DNA of 64,000 nucleotides, from positions 32,314 through 96,313 of the forward strand of contig JAAYDW010000086.1 in NCBI GenBank assembly GCA_012729055.1. The letters run 5' to 3'. Numbering within the stretch: position 1 is the stretch's first letter; each line of letters starts with the position of its first letter. Below are positions 1 through 12,649 of the stretch, in pieces. The stretch is from Deltaproteobacteria bacterium (lineage in GTDB: Bacteria > Desulfobacterota > Syntrophia > Syntrophales > Smithellaceae). The translations under genes were made by a program, and so were the position numbers. The notes under the pieces are model-generated. The model ran no database searches, was not told the origin of the DNA, and saw only the letters and a program-made list of their open reading frames with translations.

Positions 1-393
1 CCGTTTGCGCCGCCCGCCGTCGAACTCGCCGTAGAAAATCTGCTCCCAAGGTCCGAAATCCAGTTTGCCGTCCGTCACGGCGACGACGACTTCCCGCCCC
101 ATGATCTGCCGTTTCAGGTGCGCGTCGCCGTTGTCTTCGCCGGTGCGGTTGTGCCGGTAAAACGAGACCGGCTCATGCGGCGCCAGCCGCTCGAGCCAGT
201 CTTCGTAGTCCGCGTGCAGCCCCGGTTCGTCGTCGTTGATAAAGACCGAAGCCGTGATGTGCATGGCGTTCACCAGGACCAGGCCCTCGCGGATGCCGCT
301 CTTTTTGAGCGCGGCGGAAACCTTGTCCGTGATGTTGGCGAGCGCCCGGCGCCGGGGAATGTCGAACCATAATTCCTCGCGGTAGGACTTCAT
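1..393 (-). CDS. YjbQ/UPF0047 family protein (3' end cut by window edge)
   Basis: Manual reverse-strand translation [25 protein letters not shown]...[38 protein letters not shown]...[39 protein letters not shown]; typical YjbQ motifs. Not called correctly in the ORF track because it runs off the window. Confidence 0.85.
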   Translation of the reverse strand, partial: MKSYREELWFDIPRRRALANITDKVSAALKKSGIREGLVLVNAMHITASVFINDDEPGLHADYEDWLERLAPHEPVSFYRHNRTGEDNGDAHLKRQIMGREVVVAVTDGKLDFGPWEQIFYGEFDGGRRKR

Positions 394-498
394 GAATCAA
401 AACCTCCGGGTTGAATAGGTAATTAACTTTACAAGCTTATCGCCTTATGCTAGAAGGCAAAAAAATATGCAAGTTATCTTTTTTTCAGGAGAGAACAT

Positions 499-1248
499 AT
501 GTCGGGCCATTCCAAATGGAGCACCATCAAAAGAAAAAAAGGGGCGATAGACGCCAAACGCGGTAAAATATTTACCAAAATCATCAAGGAAATCACGCTG
601 GCGGCGCGCCTGGGTGGAGGCGATATTGAAGGCAATGCCCGTTTGAGGCAGGCGGTCATGGCGGCCAAGGAAGAAAACATGCCCAAGGACAATATCGAAC
701 GGGCGATCAAGAAGGGCGCCGGCGGCGGAGACGGCGCGGCCAATTATGAAGAATACACCTACGAAGGGTACGGCCCCGGCGGAGCGGCGGTGATCGTGGA
801 AATTATGACGGACAACAAGAACCGGACCGTGGCGGAAATCCGCCACATCTTTTCCAAGCACGGCGGGAATCTCGGTGAAAACGGCTGTGTGGCCTGGATG
901 TTCGCCAAAAAGGGCAGCATCGTCATCGACAGGAAAGCGATTGACGAAGACACGCTGATGGAGCTGGCGCTCGACGCCGGCGCAGAGGACGTCAAAACGG
1001 AAGATTCGGAATACGAAGTGATCACGGAGCCCGCCGCGTTTGAAGCGGTGAAGAAGGCCATCGACGCCAAGGGCATCAAGCACCTCGAAGCGCGCATCAG
1101 CATGATTCCGTCAAACACCGTCAAGCTGGAGGCGGGCAAGGCCGAATCCATGCTGAAACTGATGGAAAAGCTCGAGGACAACGACGACGTTCAGAACGTG
1201 TATTCCAATTTCGACATCGATGAAGATGTGATGGAGAAGCTGAGTTAG
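499..1248 (+). CDS. yebC: YebC/PmpR family transcriptional/translation regulator
   Basis: [32 protein letters not shown]... canonical YebC N-terminus; RBS aggaga upstream; next to ruvC. Confidence 0.95.
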   Translation: MSGHSKWSTIKRKKGAIDAKRGKIFTKIIKEITLAARLGGGDIEGNARLRQAVMAAKEENMPKDNIERAIKKGAGGGDGAANYEEYTYEGYGPGGAAVIVEIMTDNKNRTVAEIRHIFSKHGGNLGENGCVAWMFAKKGSIVIDRKAIDEDTLMELALDAGAEDVKTEDSEYEVITEPAAFEAVKKAIDAKGIKHLEARISMIPSNTVKLEAGKAESMLKLMEKLEDNDDVQNVYSNFDIDEDVMEKLS

Positions 1249-1282
1249 ACCGGCAAATGACTGTGGGCGAAAGTAAAACATC

Positions 1283-1762
1283 TTGCGAATCCTAGGCATC
1301 GATCCCGGTTCTCATGTGACCGGCTACGGCGTGATTGACAAAGACGGCAATTACCTGCGTCATGTCGTTCACGGAGAGATCAAACCCCGGAAGGATTCCC
1401 TCCTGTCCGAAGTGTTGACCGATATTTCCCGCAGGCTCGGCGACGTCATTGCCGAGGCGCATCCGCAGGCGGTCGCTCTGGAGAATATCTTTTACGGCAA
1501 AAACGTCCGCAGCCTGATCCGCCAGGCCCAGGTCCGGGGCGTGGTCATTTTCACCTGCGCCGACCGGGGGCTGCCGGTGTACGAATATTCGCCGCTGGAG
1601 ATCAAAAAAGCGGTGGTCGGGTACGGGCGGGCCGAAAAGCGGCAGGTGCAGACCATGGTGAAAGCGATCCTGAAACTCGAAGCGATTCCACCGGCGGACG
1701 CGGCGGACGCCCTGGCCGCCGCCATTTGCCAGGCCAACTTCCAGAAGGAGCAAACCGTTTAG
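1283..1762 (+). CDS. ruvC: Crossover junction endodeoxyribonuclease RuvC (TTG start)
   Basis: LRILGIDPGSHVTGYGVID... ALENIFYGKNVRS, YSPLEIKKAVVGYGRAEKRQVQ; followed by ruvAB. Confidence 0.95.
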   Translation: MRILGIDPGSHVTGYGVIDKDGNYLRHVVHGEIKPRKDSLLSEVLTDISRRLGDVIAEAHPQAVALENIFYGKNVRSLIRQAQVRGVVIFTCADRGLPVYEYSPLEIKKAVVGYGRAEKRQVQTMVKAILKLEAIPPADAADALAAAICQANFQKEQTV

Positions 1763-2371
1763 ATGATCGCACTGCTTTCCGGTAAAATCGCCTACAAAGG
1801 CATTTCCCATATTGTCGTGGATGCGCAGGGCGTCGGGTATCGGGTCTTCATTCCGCTTACGACGTTTTACGAACTGCCGGAAGCGGGCGAAGCGGTGACG
1901 CTGCATATTTACACCTCCGTGAAGGAGGACGCCATCAACCTGTTCGGCTTTTACACGCTGCAGGAGCGCGATTTGTTCCAGATGATGATTTCCGTAAGCG
2001 GCATCGGTCCGAAGGTCGCCATGAATATTCTTTCGGGCATTTCGTCGGAAGAACTCCTCGCGGCGATTTCGGGCGGCGAGGTCGCCAGGCTGGTGGCCAT
2101 CCCCGGCATCGGCCGGAAAATGGCCGAACGGCTGATTCTGGAGCTGAAGGAAAAGGCCGCGAAAAAAATGGCGGCGGATACCGTGGCGGGCGCCGACGCC
2201 AGACGAAAAGAGAGCGAAGCGCTGCGCGAAGATGTTCTTTCCGCCCTGGTCAATTTGGGGTATAAGGCCAATGCGGCCCGGGACGCCCTGGACCGGGTCA
2301 TCCGCGATGCCCAGGACGAGCCGGCGATGGACCAGCTCCTGAAGAAGGCGTTGAAAATTCTGGCGGGGTAA
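1763..2371 (+). CDS. ruvA: Holliday junction DNA helicase RuvA
   Basis: MIALLSGKIAYKG...; HhH motif VSGIGPKVAMNILS and IPGIGRKMAERLILELK. Confidence 0.95.
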   Translation: MIALLSGKIAYKGISHIVVDAQGVGYRVFIPLTTFYELPEAGEAVTLHIYTSVKEDAINLFGFYTLQERDLFQMMISVSGIGPKVAMNILSGISSEELLAAISGGEVARLVAIPGIGRKMAERLILELKEKAAKKMAADTVAGADARRKESEALREDVLSALVNLGYKANAARDALDRVIRDAQDEPAMDQLLKKALKILAG

Positions 2372-2397
2372 TTCCGGCCGGTTTCAGGTAAAAAACG

Positions 2398-3426
2398 ATG
2401 GACCTACATGGAAAAAATCCGCTGATCAATCCGGTTTGCGCCGAAGACGAAGGGATGCTGGAAAACTCGCTGCGTCCGCCGAAGCTCGTCGATTATATCG
2501 GCCAGGACAAGGTCAAGAGCAACCTGTCGATCTTTATCGCGGCCGCCCGCAAACGGCGCGAGTCGCTCGATCATGTTCTCCTTTACGGGCCGCCGGGGCT
2601 GGGTAAGACGACGCTCGCCTATATCATCGCCCGGGAACTGGATGTGGACATCAAGGTCACGTCGGGTCCTGTCATCGAACGCCCCGGCGATCTGGCGGCG
2701 ATTCTCACAAACATGCACGAACACGAGGTGCTGTTTATCGACGAGATTCACCGCCTTTCGCACGTCGTCGAGGAAATTCTCTACCCGGCCATGGAAGATT
2801 TCCACATAGATATTCTGATCGGGCAGGGGCCGTCGGCCCGCTCGATGAAACTCGACATTCCGAAATTTACGCTGGTGGGCGCGACGACCCGCGCCGGATC
2901 GCTCACCTCGCCGCTGCGCGATCGCTTCGGCATGCACTTCCGTCTGGAATTCTATTCGCCAGAGGAGCTGGCCGTGATCCTTGCCCGCTCCGCCTCTATT
3001 CTGGGCGTGAGCCTGACGGCGGACGGGGCGGCCGAACTGGCCCATCGCGCGCGCGGAACGCCGCGGATCGCCAACCGCCTGCTCAAGCGCGTCCGCGATT
3101 ACGCGGAGGTGAAAGGCGACGGGACGATTGACGGGGAAATCGCCCGCGCGGCGCTCGATGCGTTCGAGGTCGATTCCAAGGGTTTTGATCAGATGGACCG
3201 CAAACTGCTTTTGACGCTGATCGAGAAATTCAACGGCGGGCCGGTCGGCGTGGAAAGCCTCGCGGCGGCGATCGGCGAGGAGCGGGTCACGATCGAGGAT
3301 GTTTACGAGCCTTACCTGATCCAGGAAGGCTACCTGCAGAGAACGGCGCGGGGGCGGATGGCCTGCGCCAGGGCCTATCAGCATTTTGGACTTGCGGCGT
3401 CCGGCGCCCAGAAGGAACTGTTTTAA
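2398..3426 (+). CDS. ruvB: Holliday junction branch migration helicase RuvB
   Basis: [18 protein letters not shown], Walker [19 protein letters not shown]-terminal winged helix. Confidence 0.97.
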   Translation: MDLHGKNPLINPVCAEDEGMLENSLRPPKLVDYIGQDKVKSNLSIFIAAARKRRESLDHVLLYGPPGLGKTTLAYIIARELDVDIKVTSGPVIERPGDLAAILTNMHEHEVLFIDEIHRLSHVVEEILYPAMEDFHIDILIGQGPSARSMKLDIPKFTLVGATTRAGSLTSPLRDRFGMHFRLEFYSPEELAVILARSASILGVSLTADGAAELAHRARGTPRIANRLLKRVRDYAEVKGDGTIDGEIARAALDAFEVDSKGFDQMDRKLLLTLIEKFNGGPVGVESLAAAIGEERVTIEDVYEPYLIQEGYLQRTARGRMACARAYQHFGLAASGAQKELF

Positions 3427-3444
3427 TCAGGGAGTTGTTTTATC

Positions 3445-3972
3445 ATGAACCTGCTTCTGCACATCTGCTGCGGACCCTGCGCGATTTATCCGCTCAAGGA
3501 ACTGAGGACGCACGGCCATGACGTGACCGGTCTGTTTTACAATCCCAACATCCATCCGTATCTGGAATATCAGCGCCGCCGGCAGACCCTCCAGGCCTAT
3601 GCGGAAAAAATATTTTTGAAGGTGATCTGGCCGGACGGCTATCTCCTGGAGGAGTTTCTGCGTCAGGTGTCCGCCCGGCCCGGGGAGCGTTGCGCCTACT
3701 GCCTCACGGACCGTCTGCGCTTTACGGCCGAAGAGGCCAAAAACGGCGGATACGACGGTTTCACCTCTACGCTGCTTTACAGCCGCTATCAGAAGCACGA
3801 CCTGATCCGGGAAATCGGCGAATCGCTGGGCCGCCGGCTCGGAATTGAATTCTTTTATTCGGATTTCCGGCAGGGCTGGACGGAAGGCGTCGGCATCTCC
3901 CGCGAACTGGGGATGTACCGCCAACCCTACTGCGGCTGCATTTACAGCGAAAAAGACCGATATTTCAGGTAA
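3445..3972 (+). CDS. queH: Epoxyqueuosine reductase QueH (DUF208)
   Basis: LLHICCGPCAIYPLKEL, FYNPNIHPYLEYQRR, RCAYCLTDRL, YSRYQKHDLIREIGE, YRQPYCGCIYSE - QueH cysteine motifs. Confidence 0.9.
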   Translation: MNLLLHICCGPCAIYPLKELRTHGHDVTGLFYNPNIHPYLEYQRRRQTLQAYAEKIFLKVIWPDGYLLEEFLRQVSARPGERCAYCLTDRLRFTAEEAKNGGYDGFTSTLLYSRYQKHDLIREIGESLGRRLGIEFFYSDFRQGWTEGVGISRELGMYRQPYCGCIYSEKDRYFR

Positions 3973-4175
3973 CTCGCCTTTGCGCAATCGTGGCTTCCGG
4001 AGAAAGACGGTGTGTTGTTTTAAACACAATCCGGCCATGCTAAATTCTGCGGGCAAAAGGGAACTTTTTCAATTTACTCAATAAATACAAAGGCATTTCC
4101 AATTTGTGTTTCTTTGCGGCATCTGGTATGGATCTTGCTCAAATCATCACCAGATTTGTCGATACAAGGTTAACT

Positions 4176-5105
4176 ATGCATTTGCAACGAACATTAAAAA
4201 GAGAAATCACCTGTGCCAGCATCGGTTTGCATACCGGGCGCAAGGTGAATATGGCGATAAAACCCGCCCCGGTGGATACCGGCGTTATCTTCGTCCGCAA
4301 GGACCTGCCGAATGCCAAACCGATTCCCGCCGATTTTGAAAACGTTTGCGACACGACGCTCGCAACGTCGCTGCGCCATGACGGTGTAACCGTTTCCACG
4401 GTGGAGCATATCTTATCGGCGTTCAGCGGCATGGGCCTGGATAATGCCGTCATTGAACTGGATTCTTTTGAAGTGCCCATCATGGACGGCAGCGCGCAGC
4501 CTTTTGTCCGCATGCTCAAGGAAGCCGGAACGCGGATTCAGGGGAAGTCGAAAAAGATGCTGCTCGTCACCAAGCCGGTTTCCGTGAAAGAAGGAGAAGG
4601 GAGCGCCATGCTGCTTCCTTCCGATGAGTTCAAGATTACCTACGAGATCGATTTCGCCCATCGGTCGATCGGCACGCAGTCCTACAGCGTTGTCTTTTCC
4701 GACCGCAATTACGAGGACAGCATCTGCCGGGCGCGGACGTTCGGATTTCTGAGGGAAGTTGAATTTCTGCAGGCCAAGGGACTGGGGCTCGGCGGTTCGC
4801 TCGACAACGTGATCATTCTCGACGACGAAAAAATCATCAATAAAGAGGGTCTGCGCATGCCCGATGAATTTGTCCGTCACAAGATCCTCGACGCGATCGG
4901 CGATCTGTTCTTGCTGGGCATGCCGATTATCGGGCATTTCGTGGCGTACAAATCCGGCCACCGCCTCAACAACCTCCTGCTTCGGGAGCTGATGCGGCAT
5001 GAAAATGCCTGGGAAATTCTTTCGGACGACGATCGGGCCTCGTCCGCCCGGGCCATGTCCTGCAAGATTCCGTCCTTTACCATTCTGGATGCCGCGCAAC
5101 TGTAA
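4176..5105 (+). CDS. lpxC: UDP-3-O-acyl-N-acetylglucosamine deacetylase LpxC
   Basis: MHLQRTLKREITCASIGLHTGRKVNM..., VSTVEHILSAFSGMGLDNAVIELD, FVRHKILDAIGDLFLLG, GHFVAYKSGHRLNN; ORF extends upstream to 4104 but the family start is M25. Confidence 0.95.
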   Translation: MHLQRTLKREITCASIGLHTGRKVNMAIKPAPVDTGVIFVRKDLPNAKPIPADFENVCDTTLATSLRHDGVTVSTVEHILSAFSGMGLDNAVIELDSFEVPIMDGSAQPFVRMLKEAGTRIQGKSKKMLLVTKPVSVKEGEGSAMLLPSDEFKITYEIDFAHRSIGTQSYSVVFSDRNYEDSICRARTFGFLREVEFLQAKGLGLGGSLDNVIILDDEKIINKEGLRMPDEFVRHKILDAIGDLFLLGMPIIGHFVAYKSGHRLNNLLLRELMRHENAWEILSDDDRASSARAMSCKIPSFTILDAAQL

Positions 5106-5319
5106 TCGTTCTGCGGCATTTCCTTTTCCGTAAAGCCTTCCAAATTAACCTTGATTTTTATCACAGGCTTACCTAAGATGCCTCATTAAAACATCGGGCG
5201 GAGACGCAGGCGCTTTTTCGCAGAAGCAAGCCGGCGGCCGGTGGATCGTGATTGACGGATTCCGTAAGACGACGCCGCGGAGCATCCGGCCCGAATTTTC
5301 CAAGGAAGAAAATGACTGT

Positions 5320-5904
5320 ATGAAAAATCGTTTTGTTTTCTGGCGTAGGGCTTTTTGCGTTGTGTTGTTCGTGGCGGTGGCGGCTGTTTCTGCGCCGGTT
5401 GCGGCAAGGGCCGACATCAATCCCCGGATGGTGGACCTGCTCATTACCAGCAATACGCAAAACGTCTTGTTGTACGCGCGGCTCGTGGACTGCTTTAAAA
5501 AGGAAATGGAGTCCGCCATTCTGGCCGGCGTTCCCGCCGTGTTTACGCTGCATCTGGACGTTTACCGGGAGCGCTCCTATGTGTGGGACAAGCACATCGT
5601 CGGCAAGGAAATCAAGCGCACCATCAAGTATGACAATCTGAAAAAAACCTTTTCGATCACCACCAACGGCATGACGCAGCCGGTTGTGCTGCCGGATTTC
5701 GAAAGCGCGCAAAAAGCGATGGCGGATTTAAGCGGCATCATTGTAATTCCCATTTCCTCCCTGGTCCGGGGAAACAACTATTACGTCGAAGTCCGGGTAA
5801 AGATGGACAAGGTGCGGCTGCCTTTCAGCATGGAATACGTTCTGTTCTTCGTCTCCCTGTGGGATTTCGAGACGCCTTTATATAAGATGAGATTTTCGCA
5901 TTAA
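5320..5904 (+). CDS. DUF4390-family exported protein
   Basis: Signal peptide then NPRMVDLLITSNTQNVLLYARLVDCFKKEMESAILAGVPAVFTLHLDVYRERS...; sits immediately upstream of ntrY. Confidence 0.7.
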   Translation: MKNRFVFWRRAFCVVLFVAVAAVSAPVAARADINPRMVDLLITSNTQNVLLYARLVDCFKKEMESAILAGVPAVFTLHLDVYRERSYVWDKHIVGKEIKRTIKYDNLKKTFSITTNGMTQPVVLPDFESAQKAMADLSGIIVIPISSLVRGNNYYVEVRVKMDKVRLPFSMEYVLFFVSLWDFETPLYKMRFSH

Positions 5905-5931
5905 ACGTCCGTTTCCGCATCCGCGGGAAAG

Positions 5932-8160
<2,229 letters not shown>

Positions 8161-8196
8161 TTTATAGAGAATGCAGCAAGGCGGAGCGGATTTTTT

Positions 8197-9567
8197 ATGA
8201 ACGAAACCATTCTTGTCGTCGACGACGAAATCGCGATTTGCCAGTCGCTGAAGGCGATTCTGGAGGACGAAGGCTACCAGGTGCTGACGGCGTCGAGCGG
8301 CGAAGAGGCGATCAAAATCGTAGCCGAAGAAATGCCGCAGCTGGTGCTCCTGGATATCTGGCTTCCCGGCATCGACGGACTGGAAACGCTCAAGGCCATC
8401 CATGCCGCCCATCCGAACGTGCTCATCATCATGATGTCCGGCCACGGCACCATCGAAACGGCGGTCAAGGCGACGAAGCTCGGCGCTTTCGACTTCATCG
8501 AGAAACCCCTGTCGCTCGATAAAGTCATCATCCTGGTCGGCAACGCGCTCAACGTGGTCCGCCTGGAGGAAGAAAATATTCTGCTCAAGCAGAAAGTGTC
8601 TCACCAGTTCGAGTTGACCGGCAGCAGTGCGGCGATCACCGAACTCAAGGAAATGATCGGCATTGTCGCGCCGACCAACGCCTGGATCCTGGTCATGGGC
8701 GAAAACGGAACGGGCAAGGAACTGGTGGCCCGGTCCATTCACCACCTGAGTCGCCGGTCCCACAAGCCGATTGTGGAAGTCAACTGCGCGGCGATTCCCG
8801 AGGAACTGATCGAGAGCGAACTGTTCGGCCATGAGAAGGGCGCTTTTACGGGCGCCACCGAAAAGAAGCGCGGCAAATTCGATCTGGCCCACGAGGGCAC
8901 CATCTTTCTCGATGAAGTGGCGGACATGAGCCTCAAGGCGCAGGCGAAGATTCTGCGCATTCTGCAGGAAAAGAAGTTCGAGCGGGTCGGCGGCAACAAG
9001 GTGATCGACATGGACGTGCGGGTGCTGGCCGCGACCAACAAGGACCTGGAAAAAGAAATGGAAGCCGGACGGTTCCGCCAGGATCTCTATTACCGCCTGC
9101 ACGTCATCCCGCTGAGGGTGCCCCCGCTTCGGGAGCGCAAGGAGGATATTCCGTTTCTCGTGGAGCGGTTTCTGAAGGATTTTGCCGCCAAGGAAGGCCA
9201 ATCGCTCAAGACGGTGAGCGACGGCGCTCTCGAAAAGCTCATGGCGCACGACTGGCCGGGCAACGTCCGGGAACTGAAAAACATCGTTGAACGGCTGATC
9301 ATTCTGACGCCGTCCAACGAGATTCGGGCGGAGGATATTCCGGAGCTCAGCATGAAATCCGAGCCGGCCGCCGCGGCGCCGGAGGCGGCCCAGGTCGCCG
9401 ATTCCCTGCGCGACGCGCGGCTGGACTTTGAGCGTCAGTTCATCATAAAAAAGCTCGAAGAGTTCGACGGCAACATTTCGCGGACCGCCGAAGCCATTGG
9501 TCTGGAACGCAGCAACCTGCACAAGAAACTCAAATCCCTGAAGGTCGTGACGAAGGATCAGAACTGA
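8197..9567 (+). CDS. ntrX: NtrX-like sigma-54-dependent response regulator
   Basis: REC domain (ILVVDDE...LLDIWLPGIDG), AAA+ GENGTGKELVARSIH, ESELFGHEKGAFTGA, C-terminal Fis-type HTH. Confidence 0.92.
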   Translation: MNETILVVDDEIAICQSLKAILEDEGYQVLTASSGEEAIKIVAEEMPQLVLLDIWLPGIDGLETLKAIHAAHPNVLIIMMSGHGTIETAVKATKLGAFDFIEKPLSLDKVIILVGNALNVVRLEEENILLKQKVSHQFELTGSSAAITELKEMIGIVAPTNAWILVMGENGTGKELVARSIHHLSRRSHKPIVEVNCAAIPEELIESELFGHEKGAFTGATEKKRGKFDLAHEGTIFLDEVADMSLKAQAKILRILQEKKFERVGGNKVIDMDVRVLAATNKDLEKEMEAGRFRQDLYYRLHVIPLRVPPLRERKEDIPFLVERFLKDFAAKEGQSLKTVSDGALEKLMAHDWPGNVRELKNIVERLIILTPSNEIRAEDIPELSMKSEPAAAAPEAAQVADSLRDARLDFERQFIIKKLEEFDGNISRTAEAIGLERSNLHKKLKSLKVVTKDQN

Positions 9568-9572
9568 AATGC

Positions 9573-9596
9573 AGGGAACGGTCGCGACCGTTCCCT
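9573..9596. repeat. Perfect 24-bp palindrome AGGGAACGGTCGCGACCGTTCCCT between convergent genes
   Basis: Direct reading; overlaps the stop codon of the minus-strand gene at 9595. Confidence 0.9.
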
Positions 9597-10584
9597 ACGC
9601 TTCCGTTTCCGGTTTCTTCATCTGCCTTGTCATATCCGCAAGAGAAAATCTGTTGAAGGGCAGAAAACCCAGGCCCAGGACAAGCAACACAAGCATCGAC
9701 AGAAAATGATAGACCAGAGCGAAGGAAAAAGCCTCCGGTTTGGCGACGCCAAACAGGCTCAATCCCAGGATGCAGGCGTAATGCCAGTTGCCGATAAAAC
9801 CGGGAGCGGTGGGAATGGCGATTCCCGCGATGAGGATGACCATGACCACAAAGGCCGCGAGCAGAGGCAGGTCAAAGCCGAACGCGGCAAGCAAGGCATA
9901 AATGGCGGCGGCATCGATAAGCCAGACCACGGCGGATAAAAACAGCAGGTACAGCAGTCTCCGGACGTTGGTGATGATCTGGAAGCCGTCGATGAAGTGG
10001 TGGATCACGCTGTTGACTTTTTCGCCCAGACGGCCGGGCAGCCGCCTCAGGATCCGATCGATGACGGCGACGGCGGTCTGTCTCTGCCAGACCAGGCCGA
10101 CGATGAAGGCGATCATCGCGAGCGTGAGGATGAAGAAGAGGATGCCGGATTTGATCATCCAGGAGGGCAGATCCTGGAAGACAATGACGATGACGGTGAC
10201 GGTCAGCACCGCGAGGCTGTCGAGCACGCGCTCCACGACGACTGTCCCGAGCGCCGAGGACATCTTGATGGAGCTTTTTTGCGAGATCAGGTAAGGCCGG
10301 GCCAGTTCGCCGATGCGCGCCGGAATGGCGGCGATGGCCAAAAAGCCGACGCTGGTGACGGCGAAAAGTGTGAATTGGGGAATCTTTTCCATCGGCTCCA
10401 GCATGACGCCCCAGCGGTAGGAGCGCAGCGCCTGCATGAGAACGATGAAAAACAAAGACACAACGGCCCAGTCCAGGGAAATGTTTTTCAGATGGGATAC
10501 GGTCTGCTGAAAATCGAGTCCCCGGACGGAAAACCAGACCAGAAGCACTCCGAGTCCTATGCCGAGCAGGAGTTTTTTATTCAT
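9595..10584 (-). CDS. Lysylphosphatidylglycerol synthase TM-like / UPF0104 membrane protein
   Basis: Polytopic protein with FLAIAAIPARIGELARPYLISQKSSIKMSSALGTVVVERVLDSL, typical of the family. Confidence 0.85.
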   Translation of the reverse strand: MNKKLLLGIGLGVLLVWFSVRGLDFQQTVSHLKNISLDWAVVSLFFIVLMQALRSYRWGVMLEPMEKIPQFTLFAVTSVGFLAIAAIPARIGELARPYLISQKSSIKMSSALGTVVVERVLDSLAVLTVTVIVIVFQDLPSWMIKSGILFFILTLAMIAFIVGLVWQRQTAVAVIDRILRRLPGRLGEKVNSVIHHFIDGFQIITNVRRLLYLLFLSAVVWLIDAAAIYALLAAFGFDLPLLAAFVVMVILIAGIAIPTAPGFIGNWHYACILGLSLFGVAKPEAFSFALVYHFLSMLVLLVLGLGFLPFNRFSLADMTRQMKKPETEA

Positions 10585-10625
10585 GGAGGCGCCATCGCCG
10601 GGCCCGCATCAAAGCGGCGTCGGGC

Positions 10626-11027
10626 TCATGATTTAGCCAGGTTCTCGGCGATTTTGTCGTGGAGAAACTGGGACGCCTGTTTGTCGCCGATCAGCCCCAC
10701 GCGAATGGCGACGGAGGTCTGATTCTTTCCCCGGTAGGTGACCTCGATCTGCACCTTGTCGTCGTTGATCATTGCGGTGATCTTGCCCTGCGCGATTTCT
10801 TTTACGGGCTGCACCTCCGTGCCGCGCAAATCCGCGACGGTTTTTTCACACGCGTTCCAGACCTTGTCGAAAGATGCGAAATAATCGGTTTTCAGTTCGC
10901 CGTTGATATACAGGTAGGTGCCCGTTCCCGCGCCGACCGCCGCGCCGCCCACAACCAGCGCCGCGCATCCGGAGCAAAGCAAAAGTGCGAACAGGCCAAT
11001 GATCAGACGGTATGAATGGCTCTGCAT
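10626..11027 (-). CDS. DUF3568-like small lipoprotein
   Basis: Lipobox LLLCSGCAAL, GTGTYLYINGELKTDYFASFDKVWNACEKTVADL. Confidence 0.7.
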   Translation of the reverse strand: MQSHSYRLIIGLFALLLCSGCAALVVGGAAVGAGTGTYLYINGELKTDYFASFDKVWNACEKTVADLRGTEVQPVKEIAQGKITAMINDDKVQIEVTYRGKNQTSVAIRVGLIGDKQASQFLHDKIAENLAKS

Positions 11028-11103
11028 TCTGATTCCTCCCAGGCATGAATTATGTCCGCTTAAACCATATTGTCCCGGCTAATGCAACCGGATAATGCGG
11101 AGG

Positions 11104-12165
11104 TTATTTGCCGTGTTTTTCAAATTCCCGAAGCAGATCTTCCTGTTTGCGGGTGAGTTCCGTAGGAACCTCAACGAAGACTTCGATGATCTGGTCTCCC
11201 CGGCCGTAGCTCTGCAGATGGGGAATGCCCTTGCCTTTGAGCCGGAAAGACCGCCCGCTTTGCGTGCCCCGGGGGATTTTGATTTTTTCGGTGTCGTCCA
11301 GCGTCGGCACGACGATGGTGCCGCCCAGCGCGGCCTGAACGAAACTGATGGGGACGCGGCAGAGAATGTCGTCGTCGGAGCGGACGAAGAAGTCATGCTC
11401 CTCCACTTCCAGAAAAACGTAGAGATCTCCGGGAGGACCGCCCAGTTCGCCCGCTTCTCCTTCGCCGCGCAGGCGCAGCCGGGAGCCGGTTTCCACGCCG
11501 GCGGGAATTTTCAGCTCGACGGTCTTTTGCCGTCTTTCCTTGCCCGTGCCGCGGCAGGCGGAGCAGGGTTTGGCGATGATCTTACCCTGGCCGTGGCAGT
11601 GGGGGCAGGTGGAGCTGATGGTGAAAAAGCCGCTTGATTGAATCACCTGGCCTCTGCCGTGGCAGGTGGGGCAGGTGGAAGGCGTCGTGCCCGCCGCCGC
11701 TCCCGCGCCCTGGCATTCCTGACAGGTGTAGAGCTTTTCGAGCTCGATCGTGGTGGTGACGCCGAACGCGGCGTCGAGAAAAGAAATTTTCAGATCATAG
11801 CGCAGATCCGCGCCCGCCCGGGCCGCCTGTCGCGCCCGCCCGCGACCCCGTGTCCGTCCGAATCCGAAGACGTCCTCGAAGATGTCGCCGAAGCTGGAAA
11901 AAACGTCGTCAAAGCCGCCGAAGCCCTGAAATCCGGTGTTGCTCAGGCCCGCATGGCCGAACTGGTCGTAGATTTCCCTCTTTTGTCTGTCGCTTAAAAC
12001 TTCGTAAGCTTCGGCTGCTTCCTTGAACCGCTCTTCCGCCTGCTGGTCTCCCGGGTTGCGGTCGGGATGGCACTGCATGGCGATCTTCCGGTAGCATTTT
12101 TTCAGTTCCTCGTCCGTGGCGTTTCTGCCGACGCCCAGAATTTCGTAGTAGTCCCTCTTGGTCAT
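11104..12165 (-). CDS. dnaJ: Molecular chaperone DnaJ
   Basis: J-domain [38 protein letters not shown] region, four CxxCxGxG zinc motifs. Confidence 0.96.
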   Translation of the reverse strand: MTKRDYYEILGVGRNATDEELKKCYRKIAMQCHPDRNPGDQQAEERFKEAAEAYEVLSDRQKREIYDQFGHAGLSNTGFQGFGGFDDVFSSFGDIFEDVFGFGRTRGRGRARQAARAGADLRYDLKISFLDAAFGVTTTIELEKLYTCQECQGAGAAAGTTPSTCPTCHGRGQVIQSSGFFTISSTCPHCHGQGKIIAKPCSACRGTGKERRQKTVELKIPAGVETGSRLRLRGEGEAGELGGPPGDLYVFLEVEEHDFFVRSDDDILCRVPISFVQAALGGTIVVPTLDDTEKIKIPRGTQSGRSFRLKGKGIPHLQSYGRGDQIIEVFVEVPTELTRKQEDLLREFEKHGK

Positions 12166-12560
12166 GCGCCTTGTTTTGCTTCCTCCGCTTTCATCTTAGC
12201 CGCAAGCGCTTCTATCAGCTCCGTGCTGTTTGTTTTTTCCAGCGCGCGCCGGGCGAAAAAATACTTGCCGAGATCGGCCGCCCGGCCGGCGACCGCTTCC
12301 CAGTCCGCGGCCGCAAGCGAGATGCCCAGCGCCTTGGCCGCGCCCTGGAAAAGAAACGCGTCGCCTTGTTCGAGCGCCAGCGCCTTGATTTTTTCAAGGC
12401 CGGCCCGGTGCGCTGCCCGGGCGTAAAAATCGAGGGCGTCGGAAAGCGCGCCCGCTTTCAGGTACATGTCCCCGTAGCTGATCAGGGTCGCGGGAGATGT
12501 CTTATCGATATATAATAATTTTTGTTTTAAACGGTAATCCGGCAGTTTGTTGGTGCCCAA
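12162..12560 (-). CDS. Hypothetical helical/TPR-like protein overlapping dnaJ start
   Basis: ORF track gives 12575, but GAGGAGG lies 6 nt upstream of an in-frame TTG ([16 protein letters not shown]...); ATGA overlap with dnaJ. Confidence 0.55.
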   Translation of the reverse strand: MGTNKLPDYRLKQKLLYIDKTSPATLISYGDMYLKAGALSDALDFYARAAHRAGLEKIKALALEQGDAFLFQGAAKALGISLAAADWEAVAGRAADLGKYFFARRALEKTNSTELIEALAAKMKAEEAKQGA

Positions 12561-12582
12561 GGAATGCCTCCTCAAAATAATG

Positions 12583-12606
12583 ACGCCGTGCGGATGAACA
12601 CGGCGT
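12583..12606 (-). terminator. Hairpin downstream of purC (ACGCCGTG-8 nt loop-CACGGCGT)
   Basis: Perfect 8-bp stem followed on minus strand by CATTATTTTG; weak U-tract. Confidence 0.5.
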
Positions 12607-12649
12607 AATGTAATAACGGTTTCGATGCTGTCAATGGGCCGGGATGAAA

